NCBI GenBank assembly: GCA_900473745.1
Contig: UCMW01000006.1
Coordinates: forward strand, 124,001 to 188,000
Length of the DNA stretch: 64,000 nt
Reading direction: 5' to 3'
DNA from: Hyphomicrobiales bacterium
GTDB lineage: Bacteria > Pseudomonadota > Alphaproteobacteria > Rhizobiales > Rhizobiaceae
Part shown: positions 17,393 through 25,846 of the stretch, piece by piece
How positions within the stretch are numbered: position 1 is the stretch's first letter
Layout of the letters: each line of letters begins with the position of its first letter
Program-made: the position numbers and the translations under genes
The notes under the pieces: model-generated
What the model saw: the letters and a program-made list of their open reading frames with translations, nothing else
Told to the model about the DNA's origin: nothing
Database searches by the model: none

Positions 17393-18204
17393 CAGCGTGG
17401 CTCCATCTTCTGGCCGGGTGGGATCTCGCGGACCGTTGCCCCGAAAAACCGCTCCCGGCGGGCCTGAGCGAGATCGCGAAGGCTTTGTTCCGATTGCAGC
17501 CAGGTTGCCGACATCGTCATCTGCTGGGAGAAGAGCGCGCGCAGTTTCTGCAACTGGGCCACCTGCTCGACGGCAATGTCATGCCCGACCTGAATCGCCT
17601 TCATCTGCCCGTCAGCCGTTTCCGAAAGACGCTTCAGCGATCTGGTCGTTGCCTCCTCGCCTTCGAACTGTTCAGCCGTCAGGCCGGCGACCCTCAGCGA
17701 CGCCGCGACCGTCTCGCGATTGGTCCTCGACCAGGTCTCGTAGGTAGTCGCAAAATCCTCGCCACCCGGAAGGTCTTCTCTGAGCTTCGCATAGTCGGGG
17801 AAACGTTGCGCCAGAAGCGCGTCGGCATTGCCCATGGTAAAGGCAATGCCCTCCCCTTGCGCGGTGATGTCCCTCAGCCGCTCAAGTTCAGCCTCGATCT
17901 CGCCCCAGACATGGGCAGGCAAGGCTGCCGTGTTTTGCAGCATGGTGCGGTACATCTCCAGCTGGTTCTGGATCTGTTGGGCAAGCTGCCCAATCTGGGT
18001 CAGTTGATTGTCGACCTAAATGCCGGAGCTCTCGAGGATGGCGACAAGTTCGGCGTTATTGGCAAGTTGCGTCCATTCGGTCGCACCACCCGTGACCGAC
18101 CCGCCAAAGGCGGAAGGGACGATGGATGCGACCAGGCCCCAGCAGGCGAAGGCCAGCGGGTATCGTGCGCGGGCAAGCTCAGGCGTCGAAATACGATAGC
18201 GCAT
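17389..18204 (-). pseudogene. trbJ: trbJ interrupted by an in-frame amber codon (VirB5-like pilus-associated protein)
   Basis: Two frames that look separate are one reading frame: 18204-18016 encodes a TrbJ N-terminus (MRYRISTPELARARYPLAFACW...), and 18015-17389 continues with VDNQLTQIGQLAQQIQNQLEMYRTMLQNTAALPAHVW and the rest of the protein. They are split only by TAG at 18016-18018. The context ESSGI-TAG-VDNQLTQ suggests a former CAG (Gln) changed by one C-to-T transition. TrbJ is a periplasmic/pilus-tip-associated component, and a truncated product of 62 residues should be inactive. Neighbours overlap it as in an intact operon (26 bp with trbE, 4 bp with trbL), so the lesion is probably recent, unless it is suppressed or is a sequencing error. 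Confidence 0.88.
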
Positions 18205-20647
18205 CGTCCTGTCCTTTCAGCATCAGCCAGTGGCGTGGCCATTCGCTGCCAAAGGCCTCATAGAGTTCCTGGATTTTTGTGATCTGCTTGCGGTCCGAAA
18301 CGCCGGAAAAGGCGAGTGTCAGGGGCCCAAGCGACATCTCGAAGAGACGACGTCCCTGGGGGGACACACAGTAATAGTCGCGCTTGGGTCGGGCATGCGC
18401 GACGATCTCGATCTGTCGTTCATTGAAGCCGAGCCGTTCATAGAAGGCGCGCATTCCCGGCGTCTGGGCCGCCGGATTGGCGAGGCAGATCTTCGTCGGG
18501 CAGCTTTCGCAAAGCACGTCGATGATCCCGGATCGCTCTGCGTCCGAAATCGACTGGGTCGCCAGCACCACTGCGCAATTGGCTTTTCTCAGCACCTTCA
18601 GCCATTCGCGGATCTTTTCGCGAAAAACCGGATGCGCAAGCATCAACCAGGCCTCGTCGAGGATGATGAGGCTTGGCGCACCGGTGAGGCGCTTTTCAAT
18701 GCGGCGAAAGAGATAACTGAGAACGGGCACGAGGTTGCGCTCGCCCATATTCATCAGTTCCTCCACTTCCATGCATTGGAAGGGCTGCAGGTGAAGAGTA
18801 TCGGCTTCCGCATCCATCAGATGCCCCATGGGGCCCTCGATGGTGTAATGCTTCAGACCATTCTTGATGTCACGCAATTGCACTCCGCTCACGAAGTCCG
18901 AAAGCGAGCGACCGGGGGAAGAGGCCATGAGTGCGATCTGACGGGCGATCGCATTGCGATGTTCAGGCCCTACCTCCACGCCCTGAAGCGCAATCAGCAT
19001 TTCGATGAATTCTGAAGCCCATGCGCGGTCGGCATCGGTCCTCAGGTCGGCAAGCGGGCAGAAGGCAAGCCTCCCCTCCCCTTCCCGCTGCCCTGGCTCT
19101 TCGTCATGACTACCGATCCGGTAATGCACGCCGCCGACTGCAAGTGTCAGCGGCAGAAGCGACATGCCCTTGTCGAAGGCAAACACCTGGGCGTCGCGGT
19201 AGCGCCTGAACTGTGCGGCAATGAGCGCAAGCAGCGTCGATTTTCCCGACCCCGTCGGGCCGAAGATCAGGGTGTGACCGACATCGTCGACATGGAGGTT
19301 GAAGTTGAACGGAGTCGAGCCCGAGGCCACCTGCATCAGGGAAGGTGCATCTGGCGGATAAAAAGGGCACGGCGCCGTGCTGTCGCCCGACCAGACCGAG
19401 TTCAACGGCACGAGGTCGGAAAGGCTCAGCGTGCTGATCAGGGGATCGCGGACATTGCAGTACCAGTTGCCCGGAAGACTGCCGAGATAGGCGTCGGTGG
19501 CATTGAGTGTCTCGATCCGGGCACCGAAGCCTTCCGCCTGGATGACACGTCGGACAAATTCTGCGTTCTCGACTAGATGCGACGGGTCTTCGTCGAAGAG
19601 CACGATGACGGGTGTGTAATAGCCGAAGGCGACCAGACCGGAATTGGCCTCGGCGATCGCGCTCTCCGTTTCGAGCACCATTGAGGCGGCGTCCTGGTCG
19701 ATCGAGCGGCCTTTCGTCTGGAAAAGCTGGTCCAGAAAGGGCCTGACCTTCTGTTGCCATCGCCGCCGCGTTTTCTCCAGCCGCGCTCTAGCATCCTGCG
19801 CATCAAGAAAGATGAAACGGGAAGACCAGCGATAGGCAAGCGGCATCTGGTCGAGCGCATTGAGGATCCCGGGCCAGCTTTGGGCCGGAAATCCGTCAAT
19901 GGCGACGATTGCAACGTGACGATCATCGATCCTGGGGGTGAGCGCGTGCTCCATCTGGGCGGTGACAAGGCAGTCGAGATACATGCCGACATCCGGAAGT
20001 CTGACCGGCAGGTTCTGGCCGCTGATGCAAAAACGGATGAATTGCAAAAGGCTGTCGAAACGTGCCAGGCGCAGGCTGGAGGCATCGTCGACGCTGCGTG
20101 CTCCCATTCTCTCGATCGCGAGCGTTCCGGCGAGATATTGCTCGATCTCTCGTATGGCATCCGAAAAGCCACGCAAGGCCTTGTCGGCGGCGGTCTGCTG
20201 ACGAGCCCCCTCGCCCGAATAAAGATAGGCTGAAAGTCCTTCGTTCACGAGGCTCGAAGGCCTGTAGGTGAGGATCAGCGCATGCTTCGTGATGAAATGG
20301 CTGCGCTGTTGCTCGAAGTGATCGCGCCGTTCACGGTCGATCGCCAGGGATACGGGATCAGCAAAATGCGAGCGCTCAGGCTCCGGATAAGAGGCGCTTG
20401 CAAGCCTCAGACTTTCCACCTGAAGCATCCAGCCTGACCCCAAACGTGATATTATGCCATTGATTTCACGGGATATTCTATTCCGCTCTAGATTGGTCGA
20501 GCTTTCCGTGTCGGGGCCTGCGAAAAACCAGCCGGCCAAAAGGCTGCCGTCCTTCAAAAGCAGCGTTCCATCATCGACCATGGCAGCATAGGGCATAAGG
20601 TCTGCGAAGGACGGACCGGTATGGCGAAAGGCGGAAAGGGCAACCAT
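18179..20647 (-). CDS. trbE: TrbE, VirB4-like ATPase
   Basis: An 822-residue CagE/TrbE/VirB family ATPase that powers assembly of the mating pore at the inner membrane. Walker A is GPTGSGKS at about 463-470 and Walker B is LIILDEAW at about 660-667, followed by LRKANCAVVLATQSISDAERSG. Length is normal. Its 3' end overlaps the trbJ start by 26 bp and its start is 12 bp from the trbD end. Confidence 0.96.
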   Translation of the reverse strand: MVALSAFRHTGPSFADLMPYAAMVDDGTLLLKDGSLLAGWFFAGPDTESSTNLERNRISREINGIISRLGSGWMLQVESLRLASASYPEPERSHFADPVSLAIDRERRDHFEQQRSHFITKHALILTYRPSSLVNEGLSAYLYSGEGARQQTAADKALRGFSDAIREIEQYLAGTLAIERMGARSVDDASSLRLARFDSLLQFIRFCISGQNLPVRLPDVGMYLDCLVTAQMEHALTPRIDDRHVAIVAIDGFPAQSWPGILNALDQMPLAYRWSSRFIFLDAQDARARLEKTRRRWQQKVRPFLDQLFQTKGRSIDQDAASMVLETESAIAEANSGLVAFGYYTPVIVLFDEDPSHLVENAEFVRRVIQAEGFGARIETLNATDAYLGSLPGNWYCNVRDPLISTLSLSDLVPLNSVWSGDSTAPCPFYPPDAPSLMQVASGSTPFNFNLHVDDVGHTLIFGPTGSGKSTLLALIAAQFRRYRDAQVFAFDKGMSLLPLTLAVGGVHYRIGSHDEEPGQREGEGRLAFCPLADLRTDADRAWASEFIEMLIALQGVEVGPEHRNAIARQIALMASSPGRSLSDFVSGVQLRDIKNGLKHYTIEGPMGHLMDAEADTLHLQPFQCMEVEELMNMGERNLVPVLSYLFRRIEKRLTGAPSLIILDEAWLMLAHPVFREKIREWLKVLRKANCAVVLATQSISDAERSGIIDVLCESCPTKICLANPAAQTPGMRAFYERLGFNERQIEIVAHARPKRDYYCVSPQGRRLFEMSLGPLTLAFSGVSDRKQITKIQELYEAFGSEWPRHWLMLKGQDDALSYFDA

Positions 20648-20659
20648 GCGAGGCCTCCT

Positions 20660-20959
20660 TTAGCGTCCGACAAAGGGTGTTGACGTCGCCCGATAGACGG
20701 GTCGGTAGCGGATGTGCCGCAGATAGACCCTGCGCATCATCGGATCGGATTTCGCCATTCGGCGAAGGGCAGCCACGATCACGGTCCACGACATGATGCC
20801 GAGCACGGCCGCATAGGGCGTGATCACCACGAAGATGAGAATGGCGCAGATCAGTCCCGTCAGCAGAACGAGCTCCCGGTCTGCACCGAAGATCAGATTG
20901 GGCCGTGACAGGGCCCGGTGGATCGGGTGAAGCTCAAGCGCGCCGTCGGCTTCGGTCAT
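20660..20959 (-). CDS. trbD: TrbD, VirB3-like membrane protein
   Basis: A 99-residue protein with two adjacent hydrophobic segments (LVLLTGLICAILIFVVITPYAAVLGIMSWTVIV), the VirB3/TrbD layout. LHPIHRALSRPNLIFGADREL at the N-terminus is typical of the family. It touches trbC by 1 bp and precedes trbE, to which VirB3 proteins bind or even fuse. Confidence 0.93.
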   Translation of the reverse strand: MTEADGALELHPIHRALSRPNLIFGADRELVLLTGLICAILIFVVITPYAAVLGIMSWTVIVAALRRMAKSDPMMRRVYLRHIRYRPVYRATSTPFVGR

Positions 20960-21393
20960 CAGAGCCTCCTGCCATCAGGGGAGGTGGTGATCGAATTGGC
21001 GTGAGCAGTCCCGGTCCGTTCAGCACCGATGTCATGGGGCTTGCGACTGTCCGCTTCCACTGGCTTCGGCGCACCAGCCGAGATCGTGGCCCCTGTTGCT
21101 CCAAACAGCGAGACGATCTGGCTGGCGCCGAGCAGAATGCCGGCGACGAGCACGACATACATGAGCCGGCGGGCAAAATCGTTCAGCTCTCCGCCGAAGA
21201 TCAGCATGCCACCCGCAACGGCGACGGCTGCCAGTGCAATGAAGCCGGCAACCGGTCCGGTAATGGACTGCTGGATCTGCTCGAGGGGAGCTTCCCAGGG
21301 CAGTCCGCCGCCAGAACCTGCAACCGCCGGGCTTGTTCTGGTCGCGATCACAAGGATAACGAAAGTTCGGTAGATATCTGCGGGCATTCTCAT
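20959..21393 (-). CDS. trbC: TrbC, VirB2-like pilin precursor
   Basis: A 144-residue prepilin. It has an N-terminal signal ([20 protein letters not shown]) and two long hydrophobic helices ([19 protein letters not shown] and [20 protein letters not shown]) separated by a short polar loop, as in cyclic conjugative pilins. The ATG at 21393 is chosen because it directly precedes the signal peptide; upstream in-frame codons would overlap trbB. A C-terminal polar extension of about 40 residues ([17 protein letters not shown]...) is probably removed on maturation. Confidence 0.9.
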   Translation of the reverse strand: MRMPADIYRTFVILVIATRTSPAVAGSGGGLPWEAPLEQIQQSITGPVAGFIALAAVAVAGGMLIFGGELNDFARRLMYVVLVAGILLGASQIVSLFGATGATISAGAPKPVEADSRKPHDIGAERTGTAHANSITTSPDGRRL

Positions 21394-21410
21394 GATCTGT
21401 CCCTTTCTTC

Positions 21411-22349
21411 TCAGGTGAGCTCGTATCGACCCTGGTCGAAGCCTTCGACGCAAAGCACCTCTTCGACCCGGCGCCCGCCATCGGTGCGCCTGATCGACAC
21501 GACAAGATCGACCGCATCGGCAATCACGTGGCTCATGGAGGTCTGGCTGACCTCGGATACCAGCTGTTCAAGGCGGGTGAGAGCTGCACGCGCATCATTG
21601 GCATGGAGTGTCGTGAAGCCGCCTGGATGACCAGTATTCCAGGCTTTCAGAAGGGTGAGTGCTGCCCCGTCCCGCACCTCGCCGACCATGATGCGGTCGG
21701 GGCGCAGTCTAAGCGTGCTTTTCAAAAGCCGGTCGATGGGGACGTCGTCGCTGCTTCTCAGCATGACGGCATTTTCAGCGGCGCACTGGATCTCGATCGT
21801 GTCTTCGATCAGAAGGATGCGATCGCGCGGAAACAGGCGGTGGATCTCCCCCATGAGCGCATTGGCAAGCGTCGTCTTTCCCGAACCCGTGCCACCGCAG
21901 ACAAGGATATTGCGCCGATCCTTGATCGCATCATGGATGCGCTGGTACTGATGCGGTGTCATGACACCGGACGTGAGATAGTCAGCAAGATCGACGCGAC
22001 ATGTGGCGCGGCGTCTGATCGAGAATACGGGTGCGGCGACGGCCGGTGGCAAGAGCCCCTCGAAACGGTGACCGTCAAGCGGGATTTCCCCCGATATGAT
22101 CGGTTTCCTCGCGTTGATCTCTTGTCCGAGCGCATGGGCCACCACTCCGATCAGAACTTCCGCCCGTCCCGGGTCGAGAGTGCCGGCCGGCTCCATGCCC
22201 GTGCCCAGTTTCTCGATGAAAAGCCGTCCATCCGGGTTCAACATGATTTCGGTGACGTCCGCATCGGCGAGTGCCTGGCACAGGGTTGCGCCGAATGCGT
22301 CCTCGAGCTTGCGGATGAGCCGGTCACGGGTGCCAGTTGTCGCGATCAT
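21411..22349 (-). CDS. trbB: TrbB, VirB11-like traffic ATPase
   Basis: A 312-residue hexameric secretion ATPase of the VirB11/PulE superfamily. The N-terminal domain has [18 protein letters not shown]; Walker A is GGTGSGKT (152-159); the Asp box and Walker B region are [13 protein letters not shown] and [32 protein letters not shown]. It probably acts with TrbE to drive pilus assembly and substrate transfer. It starts 4 bp after the end of traI, consistent with one traI-trb transcript. Confidence 0.96.
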   Translation of the reverse strand: MIATTGTRDRLIRKLEDAFGATLCQALADADVTEIMLNPDGRLFIEKLGTGMEPAGTLDPGRAEVLIGVVAHALGQEINARKPIISGEIPLDGHRFEGLLPPAVAAPVFSIRRRATCRVDLADYLTSGVMTPHQYQRIHDAIKDRRNILVCGGTGSGKTTLANALMGEIHRLFPRDRILLIEDTIEIQCAAENAVMLRSSDDVPIDRLLKSTLRLRPDRIMVGEVRDGAALTLLKAWNTGHPGGFTTLHANDARAALTRLEQLVSEVSQTSMSHVIADAVDLVVSIRRTDGGRRVEEVLCVEGFDQGRYELT

Positions 22350-22353
22350 CGTC

Positions 22354-23037
22354 TCACCCTGCCCTTGCCGTGTGATCGAGCAGCGAGCGATAGCCTTCGG
22401 GCTTCAAGGATTGGAAGACGCCAGCCGAGATCGTCAGCGAACCCGCAACGCTGTGCGTCTCGTTGATCATCTGGGGCGAGCCGAGGCGCCGCAGCGGCCA
22501 GCCCACCATTTTCAGGAGGCGTTCGAACCTGAGGTCCGTCGCCGTGACCAGTTCTTCATATCCATAAGCGAGGCTCCATTCGACGATGCCCGCGAGCAGC
22601 ATGCGCGTTCTGGAGTGAATGATGGAGGTGTCTGCGCGCCCCTCCCTCCTGCCGGCTCCAACCGCACCGGTCGTCTGCCCTCCCGAGGGGGTCCCGTGCT
22701 TTGCGAAATTGTTGTCGATGCAGAACCGTGAGCTCTCAATCATCCGCTCATGCATTTGCAGGGAGTGACCGTCGAGAAGACAGGGAAAGACTTCGTTCAG
22801 CATGCTGGAGCGCATCGGCGGCAACAGGCGGACGCTGCCGACGACGCCAAGGCCATCCTCGAAACCGACGATATAGGTTGGTTCCTGATCATCGAAGCAA
22901 TCACGTTCCAGCCCGTCGCGGCTGTCGACCTGCCAGTTCAACCGATCGGCAAAGACGCGGGCTCTCAGGCGAGCCATGGACTCCAAGAGCTGCCGGCGTT
23001 GTGTGCCTTCCGTTTCATTCACGACAATCAGCTGCAT
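22354..23037 (-). CDS. traI: TraI, LuxI-type acyl-homoserine-lactone synthase
   Basis: A 227-residue autoinducer synthase and first gene of the trb operon. Conserved LuxI positions are present: RARVFADRLNW, the Asp/Arg set DGLERDCFDDQEPTYIVG and GSVRLLPP, and ESSRFCID. The C-terminal half has EELVTATDLRFERLLKMVGWPLRRLG. After FAKHGTP there is an unusual Gly/Arg-rich stretch of about 20 residues (SGGQTTGAVGAGRREGRAD) that is longer than I recall in Ti-plasmid TraI. The ATG at 23037 (MQLIVVN) matches the family; the 52 upstream codons are not family-like. The signal would be sensed by the traR product. Confidence 0.93.
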   Translation of the reverse strand: MQLIVVNETEGTQRRQLLESMARLRARVFADRLNWQVDSRDGLERDCFDDQEPTYIVGFEDGLGVVGSVRLLPPMRSSMLNEVFPCLLDGHSLQMHERMIESSRFCIDNNFAKHGTPSGGQTTGAVGAGRREGRADTSIIHSRTRMLLAGIVEWSLAYGYEELVTATDLRFERLLKMVGWPLRRLGSPQMINETHSVAGSLTISAGVFQSLKPEGYRSLLDHTARAG

Positions 23038-23091
23038 AGGTTTCTCCCTCGGTCGAGGGTCTAAGCAGAGACGAGTGTCAGGCCTCGGTCT

Positions 23092-23109
23092 AGGTACAAA
23101 TCTGTCAAG
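23092..23109. promoter_or_regulatory. tra-box-like site upstream of traI
   Basis: The 18-mer AGGTACAAATCTGTCAAG matches 11 of 18 positions of the Ti-plasmid tra box (ATGTGCAGATCTGCACAT). Its centre is about 63 bp from the traI ATG, a suitable distance for a TraR-activated promoter with a short leader. It shares ATCTGTCA with the second site at 23225. Confidence 0.5.
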
Positions 23110-23224
23110 CGGTGGATGACCGCGCGCTAGCATGTGAGTCGGGCTTGTTTGGCGCAAAGAATCGGTTTTGCGTGGTTTTGACGGGGAAAACAAAGGTCTG
23201 GCGGCGTCTCGAATGCGCCGCTCC

Positions 23225-23242
23225 GATTGCAGATCTGTCAGC
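23225..23242. promoter_or_regulatory. tra-box-like site between traI and repA
   Basis: The 18-mer GATTGCAGATCTGTCAGC contains TTGCAGATCTG, the exact core and left half of the tra-box consensus. It lies about 200 bp from both traI and repA. In Ti plasmids TraR acts from this intergenic region on both traI-trb and repABC, so a similar divergent control is likely. Confidence 0.6.
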
Positions 23243-23385
23243 GGACTTTTGCGCCAATGACGGCGTAACCTGCTGCAATTGCTTAAGCATTCGAAAATAG
23301 TCGGGCTCGAAGCAGGCCGATATCCGTCGGACTTGGCCGTGAGCGGGGGGCTTATTGCTTGCCAAGACTTGGGAATCGGATAACA

Positions 23386-23424
23386 GTCACGATAATTTCC
23401 GTGTTTTCGCGAAAATATCGTGAC
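23386..23424. promoter_or_regulatory. nested dyad upstream of repA, candidate RepA autoregulatory operator
   Basis: Perfect 9-bp arms GTCACGATA (23386-23394) and TATCGTGAC (23416-23424) enclose a second perfect palindrome TTTTCGCGAAAA (23404-23415). The element ends 17 bp before the repA ATG. RepA, with RepB as corepressor, represses repABC from a dyad in this position in characterised repABC plasmids. Confidence 0.65.
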
Positions 23425-23441
23425 AAAGGGCTTCCAGGCAA

Positions 23442-24629
23442 ATGAATGTGAAACGAGCGATGCTGGATACGGTGCCGAGTTTTGCCGATATCATCCTCGA
23501 GCAGGGCGGTGAGATCTCGTCGAAACTCGATATGCTGCGCATGGAGAAGTTTCCGCCGAACGCGCAAAAGACGTTGCGCCTGTTTCCATTGGCCGAAGTG
23601 GCGCAGTTTGTCGGCGTTTCGCCCAGCTATCTGAAGAAACTCCACCTTCAGGGCAAGGGTGGTGAGCCCTACACGACGTCCACAGGCCGCAGATACTACA
23701 CGGCAGCGCAAATCGACGAACTGCGCGCCCTTCTCGACCGTGTCCCGCATCGGCGCGCAGGTGAAAAACTCCAGGTGATCGCAGTCGTCAACTTCAAGGG
23801 TGGATCCGGCAAGACTACGACCTCGGCACATCTCGCTCAATACCTCGCCTTGAGCGGATACCGGGTGCTTGCGATCGATCTCGACCCGCAGGCTTCGCTG
23901 ACGGCACTATATGGCATCCAGCCGGAACTCGATGAGAAGCCGTCCTTCTATGAGTCCATTCGTTATGACGACAGCCGGCGTTCGATCACGCAGATCATCC
24001 AGCCGACGAATTTCCCAAACCTGCATGTCGTTCCCGCCAATCTCGAGCTGCAGGAGTACGAATACGAAACACCGCTCGCGATGCAGCGGAAGGACAGTAT
24101 GGAGGGTAAACTCTTCTATACGCGCATTGGCAACGCACTTGCCGAGGTGGAAGACCAGTATGACGTCGTCGTCATCGACTGCCCTCCCCAGCTCGGCTAT
24201 CTGACGCTGACGGCTCTGACCGCTGCGACGTCCGTTCTGATCACGGTTCATCCGCAGATGCTCGACATCATGTCGATGTCGCAGTTCCTTCTGATGCTGG
24301 GTGACATCCTGAAAAGCGTCGAAAGTGCCGGTGTCAATGTGAGCCTCGACTGGTTCCGCTACTTGATCACGCGGTTCGAGCCCATGGATGTGCCACAGCA
24401 GCAGATGGTGGGCTTCATGCAGTCGATGTTCGCCCAGCAGATGATGAAGAACCACATGGTCAAGACAACTGCCGTGTCGGATGCGGGCCTGACCAAGCAG
24501 ACATTGTACGAGGTCGAGCGCTCGCAGTTCACGTCAGCGACCTATGACCGGGCAAGAGAGGCAATGGACCTCGTGAACGGCGAAGTTATCGATCTGCTCG
24601 AACGGGCTTGGGGGCGTCGCCGTGCATAG
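23442..24629 (+). CDS. repA: RepA, ParA-family partition ATPase of repABC
   Basis: A 395-residue RepA. The N-terminal HTH region has FPLAEVAQFVGVSPSYLKKLHLQG. The ParA ATPase follows: deviant Walker A KGGSGKTTT from about 119, DLDPQASL, and VVIDCPPQLGYLTLTAL. RepA segregates the plasmid with RepB and its centromere, and represses the operon. The ATG at 23442 has AAAGGG upstream and follows a strong dyad. Size is standard for the family. Confidence 0.97.
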   Translation: MNVKRAMLDTVPSFADIILEQGGEISSKLDMLRMEKFPPNAQKTLRLFPLAEVAQFVGVSPSYLKKLHLQGKGGEPYTTSTGRRYYTAAQIDELRALLDRVPHRRAGEKLQVIAVVNFKGGSGKTTTSAHLAQYLALSGYRVLAIDLDPQASLTALYGIQPELDEKPSFYESIRYDDSRRSITQIIQPTNFPNLHVVPANLELQEYEYETPLAMQRKDSMEGKLFYTRIGNALAEVEDQYDVVVIDCPPQLGYLTLTALTAATSVLITVHPQMLDIMSMSQFLLMLGDILKSVESAGVNVSLDWFRYLITRFEPMDVPQQQMVGFMQSMFAQQMMKNHMVKTTAVSDAGLTKQTLYEVERSQFTSATYDRAREAMDLVNGEVIDLLERAWGRRRA

Positions 24630-24631
24630 TT

Positions 24632-24660
24632 CGTTGTCAGCCGTACAGAATGAGGTTTTA
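24632..24660 (+). repeat. repABC-associated repeat, copy 1 (candidate parS)
   Basis: CGTTGTCAGCCGTACAGA followed by ATGAGGTTTTA lies in the repA-repB gap, immediately after the repA stop. The same 18 bp occur twice downstream of repC (27197 and 27446). The core TGTCAGCCGTACA is a partial dyad (TGTnnGnCnnACA). Known repABC centromeres lie either between repA and repB or after repC, and this element is at both places. Confidence 0.6.
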
Positions 24661-24703
24661 TCCAGGCTTTTCATGGCCTTGGAGGTAGTGAAGGACAGGG
24701 TTC

Positions 24704-25681
24704 ATGGCGCGTAAGGACATCTTTGCCAATATCACGGCCACCGATGGTCCCCGCCCCGAGCGCAAGGCCACGCCCGGCTATGCGAACAGAGGCGCGTCAA
24801 GATCGATGATCAGTTCGCTCAGCGAACTGGCGGAGAAAGCAGCGATCGCTGATCAGGCGCTCGTTGGCGAAGCGGTCGTTGAACTGGATCCATCGCTGGT
24901 CGACAATTCCTTTGTCTCTGATCGCATGGGCGAAGATGAAGAGGCCTTCGGGGAACTGGTTGAGGCGATCCGGGAGCGCGGACAGGACACACCGATCCTG
25001 GTGCGACCCAACCCCGCGGACAAGGGCCGATATCAAATCGTCTTTGGGCATAGACGCGTGCGAGCCGCTCGCCTGCTCGGTCGCCCGGTCAAGGCCGTGG
25101 TCAAGCATGTCTCGGATGTCGACCACGTGATCGCCCAGGGGCAGGAAAACTCCGCCCGGGAAAACCTGTCTTTTATCGAGCGTGCTGCCTTTGCGCACCA
25201 CCTTCAGGCCATGGGCCATGATCGCAAGACGATCCAGCTTGCTCTGTCCATCGATGGAGCGCTTCTGACGCGCATGTCGTCCGTCACGGCAAGGGTACCA
25301 GAGGAGATCATTCAGGCGATAGGCGCGGCGAAAAGCATTGGTCGCGACCGTTGGCTTGATTTGGCCGCTGCTGTTGAGCACCCCGATGCGCTTGGCCAGG
25401 CCGAGGCGGCCATCAACAGCGGAGGCTTTGCGACCCTATCGTCCGAGGAGCGTTTCGAGCGCTTGATGGCGACTGTTCGCAATGCAGCCAAGCCCCGTCG
25501 GCCCATGCGCCCTTCAGGCAGCTGGCAGTCGGATGATGCTGCGGTGACAGCCGAGTTCAAGGGAACCGGCAAGACCTATTCGATTTCCTTGAAATCCAAG
25601 GAAGCCGCGAGTTTCGGACGTTACATTGCCGAGAATCTGGAACGGCTTCATGCCGAGTTCCGGAAACAGACCAAGTCTTAA
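24704..25681 (+). CDS. repB: RepB, ParB-family centromere-binding protein of repABC
   Basis: A 325-residue ParB-like protein. The ParB N-terminal nuclease-like domain is visible in LVEAIRERGQDTPILVRPNPADKGRYQIVFGHRRVRAARLLGR with ENSARENLSFIERAAFA, followed by the HTH (KTIQLALSIDGALLTRMSSVTARVPEEIIQAIG). The start has GGAGG upstream. It binds the plasmid centromere and cooperates with RepA in partition and in repression. Size and order are standard. Confidence 0.97.
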   Translation: MARKDIFANITATDGPRPERKATPGYANRGASRSMISSLSELAEKAAIADQALVGEAVVELDPSLVDNSFVSDRMGEDEEAFGELVEAIRERGQDTPILVRPNPADKGRYQIVFGHRRVRAARLLGRPVKAVVKHVSDVDHVIAQGQENSARENLSFIERAAFAHHLQAMGHDRKTIQLALSIDGALLTRMSSVTARVPEEIIQAIGAAKSIGRDRWLDLAAAVEHPDALGQAEAAINSGGFATLSSEERFERLMATVRNAAKPRRPMRPSGSWQSDDAAVTAEFKGTGKTYSISLKSKEAASFGRYIAENLERLHAEFRKQTKS

Positions 25682-25696
25682 AGGAGACGAAACGCA

Positions 25697-25751
25697 AAAG
25701 AAAAAGGCCCCCTAAGCGTCGCCGCCCTGGAAGCCTTCCTCATATCCTAGC
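25697..25751 (-). ncRNA. counter-transcribed RNA (ctRNA) in the repB-repC gap
   Basis: On the minus strand a promoter TTGACT (25781-25786), 17-bp spacer, GATTCT (25758-25763) predicts a start near 25751. A GC-rich stem (AAGGC about 25725-25735 pairing with GCCTT about 25701-25708) followed by a T-run at 25697-25705 would end it after roughly 55 nt. All characterised repABC cassettes encode such a small antisense RNA here, which limits repC expression and acts as an incompatibility factor. Ends are estimates. Confidence 0.7.
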
Positions 25752-25846
25752 AGATTGAGAATCGCATCTTCAGGATTTCTAGTCAAGAGTCTTTGGCACC
25801 GTTTTTGGTGAGCAGTTTTCTATTGCCTTCAGGAAGGTGAAGAAAA

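Noticed and set aside
21528..22466. 312-aa plus-strand open frame over trbB
   Set aside because: Antisense shadow of the TrbB ATPase gene.
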